Assembly (NCBI GenBank): GCA_024689285.1
Contig: JAILDR010000164.1
Coordinates: forward strand, 1-40,027
Direction of reading: 5' to 3'
DNA: 40,027 bases
DNA from: Bacteroidales bacterium
Lineage (GTDB): Bacteria > Bacteroidota > Bacteroidia > Bacteroidales > F082
Shown here: positions 26,477-32,697 of the stretch, piece after piece
Layout of the letters: every line of letters begins with the position of its first letter
How positions within the stretch are numbered: position 1 is the stretch's first letter
Position numbers and translations under genes: made by a program
The notes under the pieces: model-generated
What the model saw: only the letters and a program-made list of their open reading frames with translations
What the model was told of the DNA's origin: nothing
Database searches by the model: none

Positions 26477-26507
26477 TTGCAGGTTTTCGTGACTCAGGGT
26501 AGTTTTG
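26477..26507 (+). promoter_or_regulatory. Orphan promoter in a convergent gap
   Basis: TTGC (26477-26480), 19 bases, then TAGTTTTG (26500-26507), matching the architecture of the receptor-unit promoter. No plus-strand gene follows; a hairpin with a T-run lies 43 bases downstream. See the small-RNA candidate. Confidence 0.45.
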
Positions 26508-26513
26508 CAGCGT

Positions 26514-26590
26514 AATCGTAATACTTTATTTCATTCTTTTGCTTAGCTTGACGGAGCCTGCCTGCCGTGGTGGGCTTCGTCAGTTTTCCA
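26514..26590 (+). ncRNA. Candidate small RNA between convergent genes
   Basis: The predicted transcript from the orphan promoter would begin near 26514 and end at the hairpin 26550-26581 plus TTTT. That is about 70-75 nucleotides with no open frame of note. The 3' end would overlap the last codons of the DAHP synthase gene in antisense. Existence is inferred only from promoter and terminator patterns. Confidence 0.3.
26550..26585. terminator. Bidirectional terminator between convergent genes
   Basis: A 13-bp stem (26550-26562 with 26569-26581, three G-U pairs) has a six-base loop, followed on the plus strand by AGTTTT. It overlaps the stop codon of the DAHP synthase gene and can serve the lipoprotein transcript, any small RNA, or both strands. 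Confidence 0.6.
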
Positions 26591-27611
26591 TGACGCGGGT
26601 CTGTCGCTCGATGGAGGCCTGATGGATGGCCTCAAACACCTTATTTATTAATTGGGGCGACAAGCCCAAGTCTTGCCCCGTGGCAATATGATCGTCAAGA
26701 ATCTTTTTCCAGCGATCCAGTTGCACCACCGTGGCATTGTGACTCTTCTTGTATTCGCCAATTTGGGCACTGACTTCCATCCGACGTGCCAGCAACTGTA
26801 GCAACTCACTGTCAATATCATCAATTTCGCCGCGAAGGCCGGCAAGGTCGCGTTCAACGATGTTCGCATCTTTGGTACGGAAGGTCAAACTGGCCAGCAA
26901 TTGTTTCAACCCCTCAGGGGTGATTTGTTGTTTGGCATCGGTCAGGGCTTCATCGGGATTAATGTGGCATTCTATCATTAATCCGTCAGTGGCGAGGTCA
27001 AGAGCCTTTTGTGCAGTGGCTTGCAACAACTCGCGGTTACCGCAAATATGACTGATGTCAGTAATCAACGGCACGCTCAGTCTTCGGGTCAGCTCGATGG
27101 GGATTTCCCACATGGGGAAGTTGCGATAGGGAGTCTCCTTATAATACGAGAAGCCACGATGCACAGCCATCAGTTGCGTCACACCGGCTTTCTGGAAACG
27201 TTCAAACGCGCCAACCCAAAGGTTGAGGTCGGGCGAGACGGGGTTCTTGATGAGCACCGGGATATCAACACCTTGCAGGGCATCAGCCAGCTGCTGCACC
27301 AAGAAAGGGTTGACCACCGTTCGGGCGCCAATCCAAAGTGCATCAACCTCATATTTCAGGGCCAGTTCGACATGGGCTGTTGTCGCCACCTCAGTGGCGA
27401 CGGGCAGGCCTGTCTCAAGCTTCGCCTCACGAAGCCATACCAGGCCTTCCTCTCCCCTGCCCTCGAAGGCATCGGGGCGGGTGCGGGGCTTCCAAATGCC
27501 GCCACGCAGCAGCTTTACCTCAGGGATTTCGGCCAAAGCCTTTGCTGTGGCGAGGATTTGGGCTTCGGTCTCTACGCTGCACGGGCCAGCTATAACAAAT
27601 TGATAAATCAT
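26580..27611 (-). CDS. Bifunctional DAHP synthase / chorismate mutase
   Basis: 343 residues. The N-terminal domain (about 1-250) is a class I-beta 3-deoxy-7-phosphoheptulonate synthase, the first step of the shikimate pathway: FVIAGPCSVETEAQ, LLRGGIWKPRTRPDAFEGRG, LIKNPVSPDLNLWVGAFER, AVHRGFSYYKETPYR, and the metal/substrate region DISHICGNRE and ECHINPDEALTDAKQQ. The C-terminal domain (about 255-340) is an AroQ-type chorismate mutase, ERDLAGLRGEIDDIDSELL through QASIERQTRV, which in known fusions serves as the feedback-sensing allosteric module for aromatic end products. The order synthase-mutase is the one seen in Prevotella and Porphyromonas. The N-terminus is shorter than many relatives, beginning only five residues before FVIAGPCS. 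The -7 box ends five bases before the ATG, so the message is nearly leaderless. Monocistronic. Confidence 0.96.
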   Translation of the reverse strand: MIYQFVIAGPCSVETEAQILATAKALAEIPEVKLLRGGIWKPRTRPDAFEGRGEEGLVWLREAKLETGLPVATEVATTAHVELALKYEVDALWIGARTVVNPFLVQQLADALQGVDIPVLIKNPVSPDLNLWVGAFERFQKAGVTQLMAVHRGFSYYKETPYRNFPMWEIPIELTRRLSVPLITDISHICGNRELLQATAQKALDLATDGLMIECHINPDEALTDAKQQITPEGLKQLLASLTFRTKDANIVERDLAGLRGEIDDIDSELLQLLARRMEVSAQIGEYKKSHNATVVQLDRWKKILDDHIATGQDLGLSPQLINKVFEAIHQASIERQTRVMEN

Positions 27612-27616
27612 AGTTG

Positions 27617-27624
27617 CAAAAGTA
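27617..27624 (-). promoter_or_regulatory. -7 box of the DAHP synthase gene
   Basis: Minus-strand TACTTTTG fits TAnnTTTG but ends only five bases from the ATG at 27611, so transcription should start at or beside the start codon. No -33 TTTG seen. Confidence 0.5.
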
Positions 27625-27658
27625 CAATATTTTCAGACTTGCATTGCGTTTTTTTTCG

Positions 27659-27666
27659 TTTCTTTG
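27659..27666 (+). promoter_or_regulatory. Probable -7 box of asnS
   Basis: TTTCTTTG matches TAnnTTTG at five of the six fixed positions. It lies 41 bases before the GTG start. No -33 element recognised. Confidence 0.35.
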
Positions 27667-27707
27667 CAGTTTATTACAATTGAGCAACAAATAAAAAACA
27701 TCATACC

Positions 27708-29147
27708 GTGAAAAGAGTAGAAATCAAGCAAGCCTTGCAGATGCAAGCCTCTGACAATGAGATTACCGTGATGGGCTGGGTGCGCAACAAGCGCGGCAGC
27801 AAGAACGTGGCCTTCATCGCCCTGAACGACGGCTCCACCATCAACAACCTACAACTGGTCATCGACCTGAACGTCATTCCCGAAGAAAATCTGGCCTTGA
27901 TGCACGCTGGTGCTTCGCTGTGGGCCAAAGGCATTTTGGTCGCCTCACAAGGCAGCGGTCAGGCCGTGGAGCTCTCCGTGAAGGAGATAGGGCTGTTTGG
28001 TCCCGCCAATCCCGACGAGTACCCGCTGCAACCCAAGAAACACTCCCTGGAGTTTTTGCGCGACATTGCCCACCTGCGTTTCCGCACCAATACTTTCGGA
28101 GCCGTCATGCGCCTGCGCCATGCCATGGTGTTCGGCATCCATAAGTTCTTCACCGAGAGGGGCTTCTATAATATCCACACGCCATTAATCACCGCCTCTG
28201 ATGCAGAAGGTGCCGGAGAGATGTTCCAGGTGACCACTTTGGATTTGAACAACATCCCTCGCGACGAGCAAGGCAACATCGACTATAAACAAGACTTCTT
28301 TGGCAGGTCAACCAACCTCACCGTTTCGGGTCAGCTTGAAGGCGAGTTGGCAGCCACGGCCCTGGGCAAGATTTACACCTTCGGTCCCACTTTCCGTGCC
28401 GAAAACTCCAACACCACGCGCCATCTGGCCGAGTTCTGGATGATTGAGCCCGAGATGGCTTTCTACGACATCAACGACAACATGGACCTCGCTGAAGAGA
28501 TGCTCAAATACTTGATTCAATACGCCTTGGATAACAACATGGACGACCTCCAGTTTTTGAGCAAACGCCTGCAAGATGAAGAGAAAGGCAAGAAGGAGGA
28601 AGAGAAGTCGATGGAGCTCATCAGCAAGCTGCACTTCGTGCTTGAGCATGAGTTTGCCCGCGTGACCTACACTGAGGCCATCGACATCCTGCACAACTCA
28701 AATTACAACAAGAAAGGCAAGTTCCAGTATCCCGTAGACGGCTGGGGCGTCGACCTGCAATCCGAACACGAGCGTTACCTCGTCGAGAAGCACTTCAAGA
28801 AGCCCGTCATCCTGACCGACTATCCCAAGGAAATCAAGGCTTTCTACATGAAACAGAACGAAGACGGAAAGACCGTCCGCGCCATGGATGTCCTCTTCCC
28901 CGGCATCGGTGAAATCATCGGTGGTTCGGAAAGAGAGACCGACATCAACAAGATCCTTGACCGTATGCACGAAGTCGGCATCCCTGAGGAATCCATGAAC
29001 TGGTATCTCGACAGCCGCCGCTTCGGCTCGGTGCCGCACTCCGGCTATGGCCTTGGTTTCGAGAGACTGATGCTCTTTATCACCGGCATGGGCAACATCC
29101 GCGATGTCATCCCGTTCCCCCGCACACCTAAGAACTGCCTGTATTAA
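27708..29147 (+). CDS. asnS: Asparaginyl-tRNA synthetase
   Basis: 479 residues from a GTG start ([17 protein letters not shown]). It charges tRNA-Asn with asparagine; a class IIb enzyme. The N-terminal OB-fold anticodon-binding domain (about 15-105) shows [20 protein letters not shown]. The catalytic core carries motif 1 around 140-162 ([21 protein letters not shown]), motif 2 ([20 protein letters not shown], about 225-244) and motif 3 (GYGLGFERL, 446-454). AEFWMIEPE favours the asparaginyl over the aspartyl enzyme. An insertion of charged residues (about 288-303, [16 protein letters not shown]) is common in Bacteroidota AsnRS. Divergent from the DAHP synthase gene, with 96 bp between starts. 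No intrinsic terminator separates it from rpoN, so read-through is possible. Confidence 0.98.
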   Translation: MKRVEIKQALQMQASDNEITVMGWVRNKRGSKNVAFIALNDGSTINNLQLVIDLNVIPEENLALMHAGASLWAKGILVASQGSGQAVELSVKEIGLFGPANPDEYPLQPKKHSLEFLRDIAHLRFRTNTFGAVMRLRHAMVFGIHKFFTERGFYNIHTPLITASDAEGAGEMFQVTTLDLNNIPRDEQGNIDYKQDFFGRSTNLTVSGQLEGELAATALGKIYTFGPTFRAENSNTTRHLAEFWMIEPEMAFYDINDNMDLAEEMLKYLIQYALDNNMDDLQFLSKRLQDEEKGKKEEEKSMELISKLHFVLEHEFARVTYTEAIDILHNSNYNKKGKFQYPVDGWGVDLQSEHERYLVEKHFKKPVILTDYPKEIKAFYMKQNEDGKTVRAMDVLFPGIGEIIGGSERETDINKILDRMHEVGIPEESMNWYLDSRRFGSVPHSGYGLGFERLMLFITGMGNIRDVIPFPRTPKNCLY

Positions 29148-29229
29148 CCTTATTATGACATACAGACGCATTCGATGCGTCCCTACAACCTTATTATGAC
29201 ATTCGGGCGCATTCGATGCGTCCCTACAA
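29148..29229 (+). repeat. Two tandem 41-bp palindromic repeats upstream of rpoN
   Basis: Two 41-base units (29148-29188 and 29189-29229) differ at three positions. Each ends in a small dyad of the form GACGCAT-TCG-ATGCGTC followed by CCTACAA. The same dyad family occurs at 32632, 32852, 35124 and 35348. The array fills almost the whole gap between the asnS stop and the rpoN ATG, ending 13 bases before it. Confidence 0.85.
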
Positions 29230-29242
29230 CCGACAATTGACA

Positions 29243-30748
29243 ATGCCTAATCAACGATTGACTCAAACCCAGCGGCAGGAACTGAAACTCTCGCCGCAGC
29301 AGATACAGCTCATGAAGATGCTGCAACTGCCATTAATTGAACTCGAGCAGCGCATCAAGGAGGAGATAGAATCCAACCCCGCCCTCGAAGACACCCGCGA
29401 AAACGACTACGACGACAACGAGCCAATCGATAACGATAACGAAAACGATAACGGGGAGAACGACGACTATAACGACGACGAGGTCGATTTCAACAAGGAC
29501 GATGAATTCGACATCAACGACTACCTGCCCGAGGAAGACCTCGAAGACTACTCCTACAAGCTGCAAGCCAACAACTACAGCAGCGACGACGATTCTTACG
29601 AATCTCCTATCGTCAACGAAGAGACCTTTCAGGACTACCTGAAGCAACAGCTGGCCTATCACGACCTCACCGACGAGCAACTCCAAATTGGGGAATACAT
29701 CATCGGCAACCTTGACGACAACGGCTACTTGAGCCGCCCCATCCCAAACATCGTCGACGACATGCTGTTCACCATGAACGTGGAGACCACAGAAGAAGAA
29801 GTGGCCAAGGTGTTGTCCATCGTGCAGCAGCTCGACCCGCCCGGCATCGCCGCCCGCAACCTGCAGGAATGTCTGCTCATCCAATTGAAGCGCTTGCAGG
29901 AAGAGAGCATCTACAACGACTACAGCCTCTCCATCACCATCATCAAGGACTTCTTCGAGGAATTCACCAAGAAGCACTACGACCGCATCGGCAAGAAACT
30001 GGAGGTCAGCAACCGCGAGCTGAAACCCGCTTTAGATGCAATACTGAAGCTGAACCCCAAGCCTGCCGACGCTTCCAATAGCAGCACCAAGAACATCCAC
30101 TACATCACGCCCGACTTCTTTGTCTTCGTCAGAGACGGCAAAATAGAACTCTCCCTTGACGGACGCAACACACCTGAGCTCCACGTCAGCAAGCAATACC
30201 TCAAGATGCTGGAGGACTTCTCGAAAAGCAAGGACTCCCGCAATATGCAAGAGGCCGCACAGTTTGTGCGGCAGAAAATCGATGCCGCCAAATGGTTCAT
30301 CGATGCCATCAACCAGCGGCACAACACGCTCTACATCACCATGAAAGCCATTGTCGACATCCAAGAGGAATATTTCCTCACAGGCGACGAGACCAAGCTC
30401 AAACCCATGATCCTGAAAGACGTGGCCGACAAGGTAGGTTTAGACATTTCCACTGTTTCGCGCGTGGCCAACAGCAAATACGTGCAAACACCTTACGGCA
30501 CCCACCTGCTCAAGTTCTTCTTCAGCGAGGGCATCACCAACGAGGAAGGTGAGGAGGTGTCGACCCGGGAAATCAAGAAAATCCTCAAGGACTGCGTGGA
30601 AAACGAAGACAAAGCCAGACCCATGACCGATGAGCAGCTGATGCTGATTCTCAAGGACAAAGGCTATCCCATCGCCCGCCGCACTGTGGCAAAATACAGA
30701 GAGCAGTTGGGGATTCCCGTGGCCAGGATGAGGAAGAAAATAGAATGA
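29243..30748 (+). CDS. rpoN: RNA polymerase sigma-54 factor
   Basis: 501 residues from ATG 29243 (MPNQRLTQTQRQELKLSPQQ); an in-frame codon 27 bases earlier lies in the repeat and is rejected. Region I (about 1-50) is the glutamine- and leucine-rich activator-responsive segment. Region II (about 50-110) is extremely acidic, with long runs of Asp, Glu and Asn. The core-binding region follows, then the helix-turn-helix (LKDVADKVGLDISTVSRVAN) for the -12 element and the C-terminal RPN box ARRTVAKYRE (about 478-487) for the -24 element. It needs AAA+ activators to open promoters; none are in this window. Its stop overlaps the ATG of the histidine kinase (ATGA), so the two are translationally coupled. 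Confidence 0.97.
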   Translation: MPNQRLTQTQRQELKLSPQQIQLMKMLQLPLIELEQRIKEEIESNPALEDTRENDYDDNEPIDNDNENDNGENDDYNDDEVDFNKDDEFDINDYLPEEDLEDYSYKLQANNYSSDDDSYESPIVNEETFQDYLKQQLAYHDLTDEQLQIGEYIIGNLDDNGYLSRPIPNIVDDMLFTMNVETTEEEVAKVLSIVQQLDPPGIAARNLQECLLIQLKRLQEESIYNDYSLSITIIKDFFEEFTKKHYDRIGKKLEVSNRELKPALDAILKLNPKPADASNSSTKNIHYITPDFFVFVRDGKIELSLDGRNTPELHVSKQYLKMLEDFSKSKDSRNMQEAAQFVRQKIDAAKWFIDAINQRHNTLYITMKAIVDIQEEYFLTGDETKLKPMILKDVADKVGLDISTVSRVANSKYVQTPYGTHLLKFFFSEGITNEEGEEVSTREIKKILKDCVENEDKARPMTDEQLMLILKDKGYPIARRTVAKYREQLGIPVARMRKKIE

Positions 30749-32253
30749 AAGACCGACTCTACACGAATAAAACCCGCTGGAAATGGGCCTTGTCCGTTGT
30801 CGCGTTAGCGCTCATTGCAGCCTCGTTGTGGTACACCAACCGCCTGGTCAAGTCGATTGCCGAGCAAGAGACACGGCAGGTGAAGATGTGGGCCGCCGCT
30901 ATGGAGCAACATGCAGTGATGATGCAATCGACGGAAGAATTCTTCAACAAGGTGAGCGAGCAGGAACAACTGCGCGTCGACCTTTTGGCCAGCGCCTACC
31001 GCCGCGTCATCGACATTTCAAGCAACGAGAACACAGCCGTCTATCTCGACATCATCCGCAACAACATCAGCATTCCCTTAGTCATCACCGACACGAAGGG
31101 CAACATCATCTTCTCCAGCAACTTGCCTGCCGGCCAAGAAAGCAAAACCACCTTCGACAACGAGATGAAGGCCTACTATTCCAAGTTCGCGCCCATCAAA
31201 ATCGACCCAGGCTACGGCTCTGTACAATGGCTGCACTATAATGAGTCGCTGATTTACACCGAATTGAAAGCTGTCTTGGAAGACATGATCAACCACTTCA
31301 TGGAGGAAATCACCCTCAACTCGGTGGGGGCACCGGTCATCATCACCAACGAAGACCAAAGCAAAATCTTGAGTTTCGGCAACCTCGACTCGCTGATGAT
31401 GCAGAACACCAACTACATCAAGCAGCAGCTTGCCATCATGAGCGACGAGAACGACCCCCTGCAGATTGAATTCATGAATACGGGCAAAGCCACGGTCTTC
31501 TACCGCACCTCCGACCTCGTGCAACAGATGCGATATTACCCTATGATCCAAATGGTTGTATTCGCCTTGTTCCTCGTCATAGCCTACCTGCTGTTCAGTT
31601 CGGCACGTCGCTCGGAGCAAAATCGTGTGTGGGCCGGCATGGCCAAGGAGACCGCCCACCAACTCGGCACACCGCTCTCCTCGCTGATGGGCTGGATTGA
31701 GCTGCTGAAAATGCAGGACGAGCCGTTTGTGGGCACCCACGAGATGGAGAAGGACATCGAGCGGCTGCAAATCGTCACCGACCGCTTCTCGAAGATTGGC
31801 TCCATCCCGGTGCTAGAGCCTACCGATGTCATCTACCACATCCACGACACGATGGATTACTTGCAGAAGCGTTTCTCGAAGAAGTTCGAGTTTGAAATCA
31901 ACCTGCCGGAAGAAGAGCTGGTGATTCCGTTGATTCCCTCGCTGTTCCGCTGGGTACTGGAAAACGTGACCAAAAACGCCATCGACGCCATGGGCGACCG
32001 CGGCAAAATCACCCTCGACCTCATCAACGACAGCGACCATATCCACATCGACATCAGCGACACGGGCAAGGGCATCCCGAAATCGAAAATCAAGCAGGTG
32101 TTCAATCCCGGCTACACCAGCAAGAAACGCGGCTGGGGCATGGGACTGAGCCTCGCCCGCCGCATCATCGAGGACTACCACAAGGGCAAGATTTTCGTTA
32201 AGTCATCCGTAGTGGGACAAGGCACCACGTTCAGGATTACGCTGAAGAAATAA
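30745..32253 (+). CDS. Membrane-bound sensor histidine kinase
   Basis: 502 residues. TM1 (about 13-30) and TM2 (about 267-285) bracket a periplasmic sensor region of about 235 residues containing the PAS/Cache-like strand pattern SIPLVITDTKGNIIFSSN. After TM2 comes the phosphoacceptor helix with His305 in MAKETAHQLGTPLSSLMGW. The ATPase follows: N box ENVTKNAID (406-414), G1 DTGKGIP (439-445) and G2 GWGMGLSL (463-470). The HQLGTP box is the form seen in a Bacteroidota kinase group. The ATG overlaps the rpoN stop by four bases, so kinase and sigma-54 are made together. No response regulator or sigma-54 activator lies in the window, so its partner is unknown. A strong terminator follows at once. 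Confidence 0.93.
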   Translation: MKDRLYTNKTRWKWALSVVALALIAASLWYTNRLVKSIAEQETRQVKMWAAAMEQHAVMMQSTEEFFNKVSEQEQLRVDLLASAYRRVIDISSNENTAVYLDIIRNNISIPLVITDTKGNIIFSSNLPAGQESKTTFDNEMKAYYSKFAPIKIDPGYGSVQWLHYNESLIYTELKAVLEDMINHFMEEITLNSVGAPVIITNEDQSKILSFGNLDSLMMQNTNYIKQQLAIMSDENDPLQIEFMNTGKATVFYRTSDLVQQMRYYPMIQMVVFALFLVIAYLLFSSARRSEQNRVWAGMAKETAHQLGTPLSSLMGWIELLKMQDEPFVGTHEMEKDIERLQIVTDRFSKIGSIPVLEPTDVIYHIHDTMDYLQKRFSKKFEFEINLPEEELVIPLIPSLFRWVLENVTKNAIDAMGDRGKITLDLINDSDHIHIDISDTGKGIPKSKIKQVFNPGYTSKKRGWGMGLSLARRIIEDYHKGKIFVKSSVVGQGTTFRITLKK

Positions 32254-32259
32254 TAACAA

Positions 32260-32292
32260 AACGCCCGAGAATCACCTTCGCGGGCGTTTTTT
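32260..32292 (+). terminator. Intrinsic terminator after the histidine kinase
   Basis: AACGCCCG (32260-32267) and CGGGCGTT (32281-32288) form a perfect 8-bp GC-rich stem, followed by a run of six T. It begins six bases after the kinase stop. Confidence 0.9.
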
Positions 32293-32377
32293 GATTGTTT
32301 GTTTTATTCTTCGCATTCTTTATTGCTTCGAGGTAGAGACGATGTTGGCTCGTCGTAGCTATACCGTTGGCTCGTTA

Positions 32378-32405
32378 TTGACAGGTACTTGACAGGTATT
32401 TGACA
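32378..32405. repeat. Short tandem repeat
   Basis: TTGACAGGTA occurs at 32378-32387 and 32389-32398 at an 11-base period, followed by a partial third unit (TTGACA, 32400-32405). Confidence 0.8.
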
Positions 32406-32436
32406 CGGGGTTGCAAGCATTGTTCTTCGTTTGTTG

Positions 32437-32486
32437 TTCGATTGTTCTTCGATTGTTGTTCGATTTTTTATCGAAGAACAATCGAA
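32437..32486. repeat. Perfect 17-bp inverted repeat
   Basis: Arms 32437-32453 (TTCGATTGTTCTTCGAT) and 32470-32486 are exact reverse complements around a 16-base loop. The arm core (TTGTTCTTCG) also occurs just upstream at 32420-32429. Without a T-run after either arm it is not a standard terminator. Confidence 0.85.
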
Positions 32487-32513
32487 TATCTATCGAGTAT
32501 CTATCGAGTAAAT

Positions 32514-32549
32514 GTGCTGCCAGGTACTTGGGAAAGTGCTGCCAGGTAC
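32514..32549. repeat. 14-bp direct repeat
   Basis: GTGCTGCCAGGTAC occurs twice, at 32514-32527 and 32536-32549, at a 22-base period. AGGTAC-type ends echo the AGGTA of the tandem repeat at 32378. Confidence 0.8.
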
Positions 32550-32631
32550 GAGGCATCTTCCTTTCAATGGTAAGCCATAGGGCTGTCGTACCATGGCAGC
32601 CGCTGTGCCGTTTCAGCGTGGGTTTGCCATT

Positions 32632-32694
32632 TGTAGGGACGCATCGCATGCGTCCGTCGGTTGCGTTGGCGGACACACGCGGTGTGTCCCTACA
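32632..32694. repeat. 63-bp composite palindromic element, copy 1
   Basis: Terminal inverted repeats TGTAGGGAC / GTCCCTACA enclose two hairpins: GGACGCAT-CGC-ATGCGTCC (32637-32655) and GGACACAC-GCG-GTGTGTCC (32671-32689). This is the organisation of a small non-autonomous REP/MITE-like element. It ends three bases before the stop codon of the BspA gene. Confidence 0.75.
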
Positions 32695-32697
32695 GGG

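Larger units (their letters stand above)
32254..32697. other. Non-coding, repeat-rich 444-bp gap between convergent genes
   Basis: Between the histidine kinase stop and the BspA gene stop there is no convincing gene. It holds the kinase terminator, a 10-base tandem repeat (32378-32405), a 17-bp inverted repeat (32437-32486), tandem TATCTATCGAG units (32487-32508), a 14-base direct repeat (32514-32549) and a composite palindromic element (32632-32694). The short frames on both strands cross these repeats and look like chance. Confidence 0.75.

Noticed and set aside
29148..29229. CRISPR array from the tandem 41-base units
   Set aside because: Only two units, directly abutting with no spacers, each with its own internal dyad; no cas genes.
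32359..32676. A 105-codon minus-strand frame in the gap after the histidine kinase
   Set aside because: It runs through four repeat types and the composite element, has skewed composition and no recognised family.
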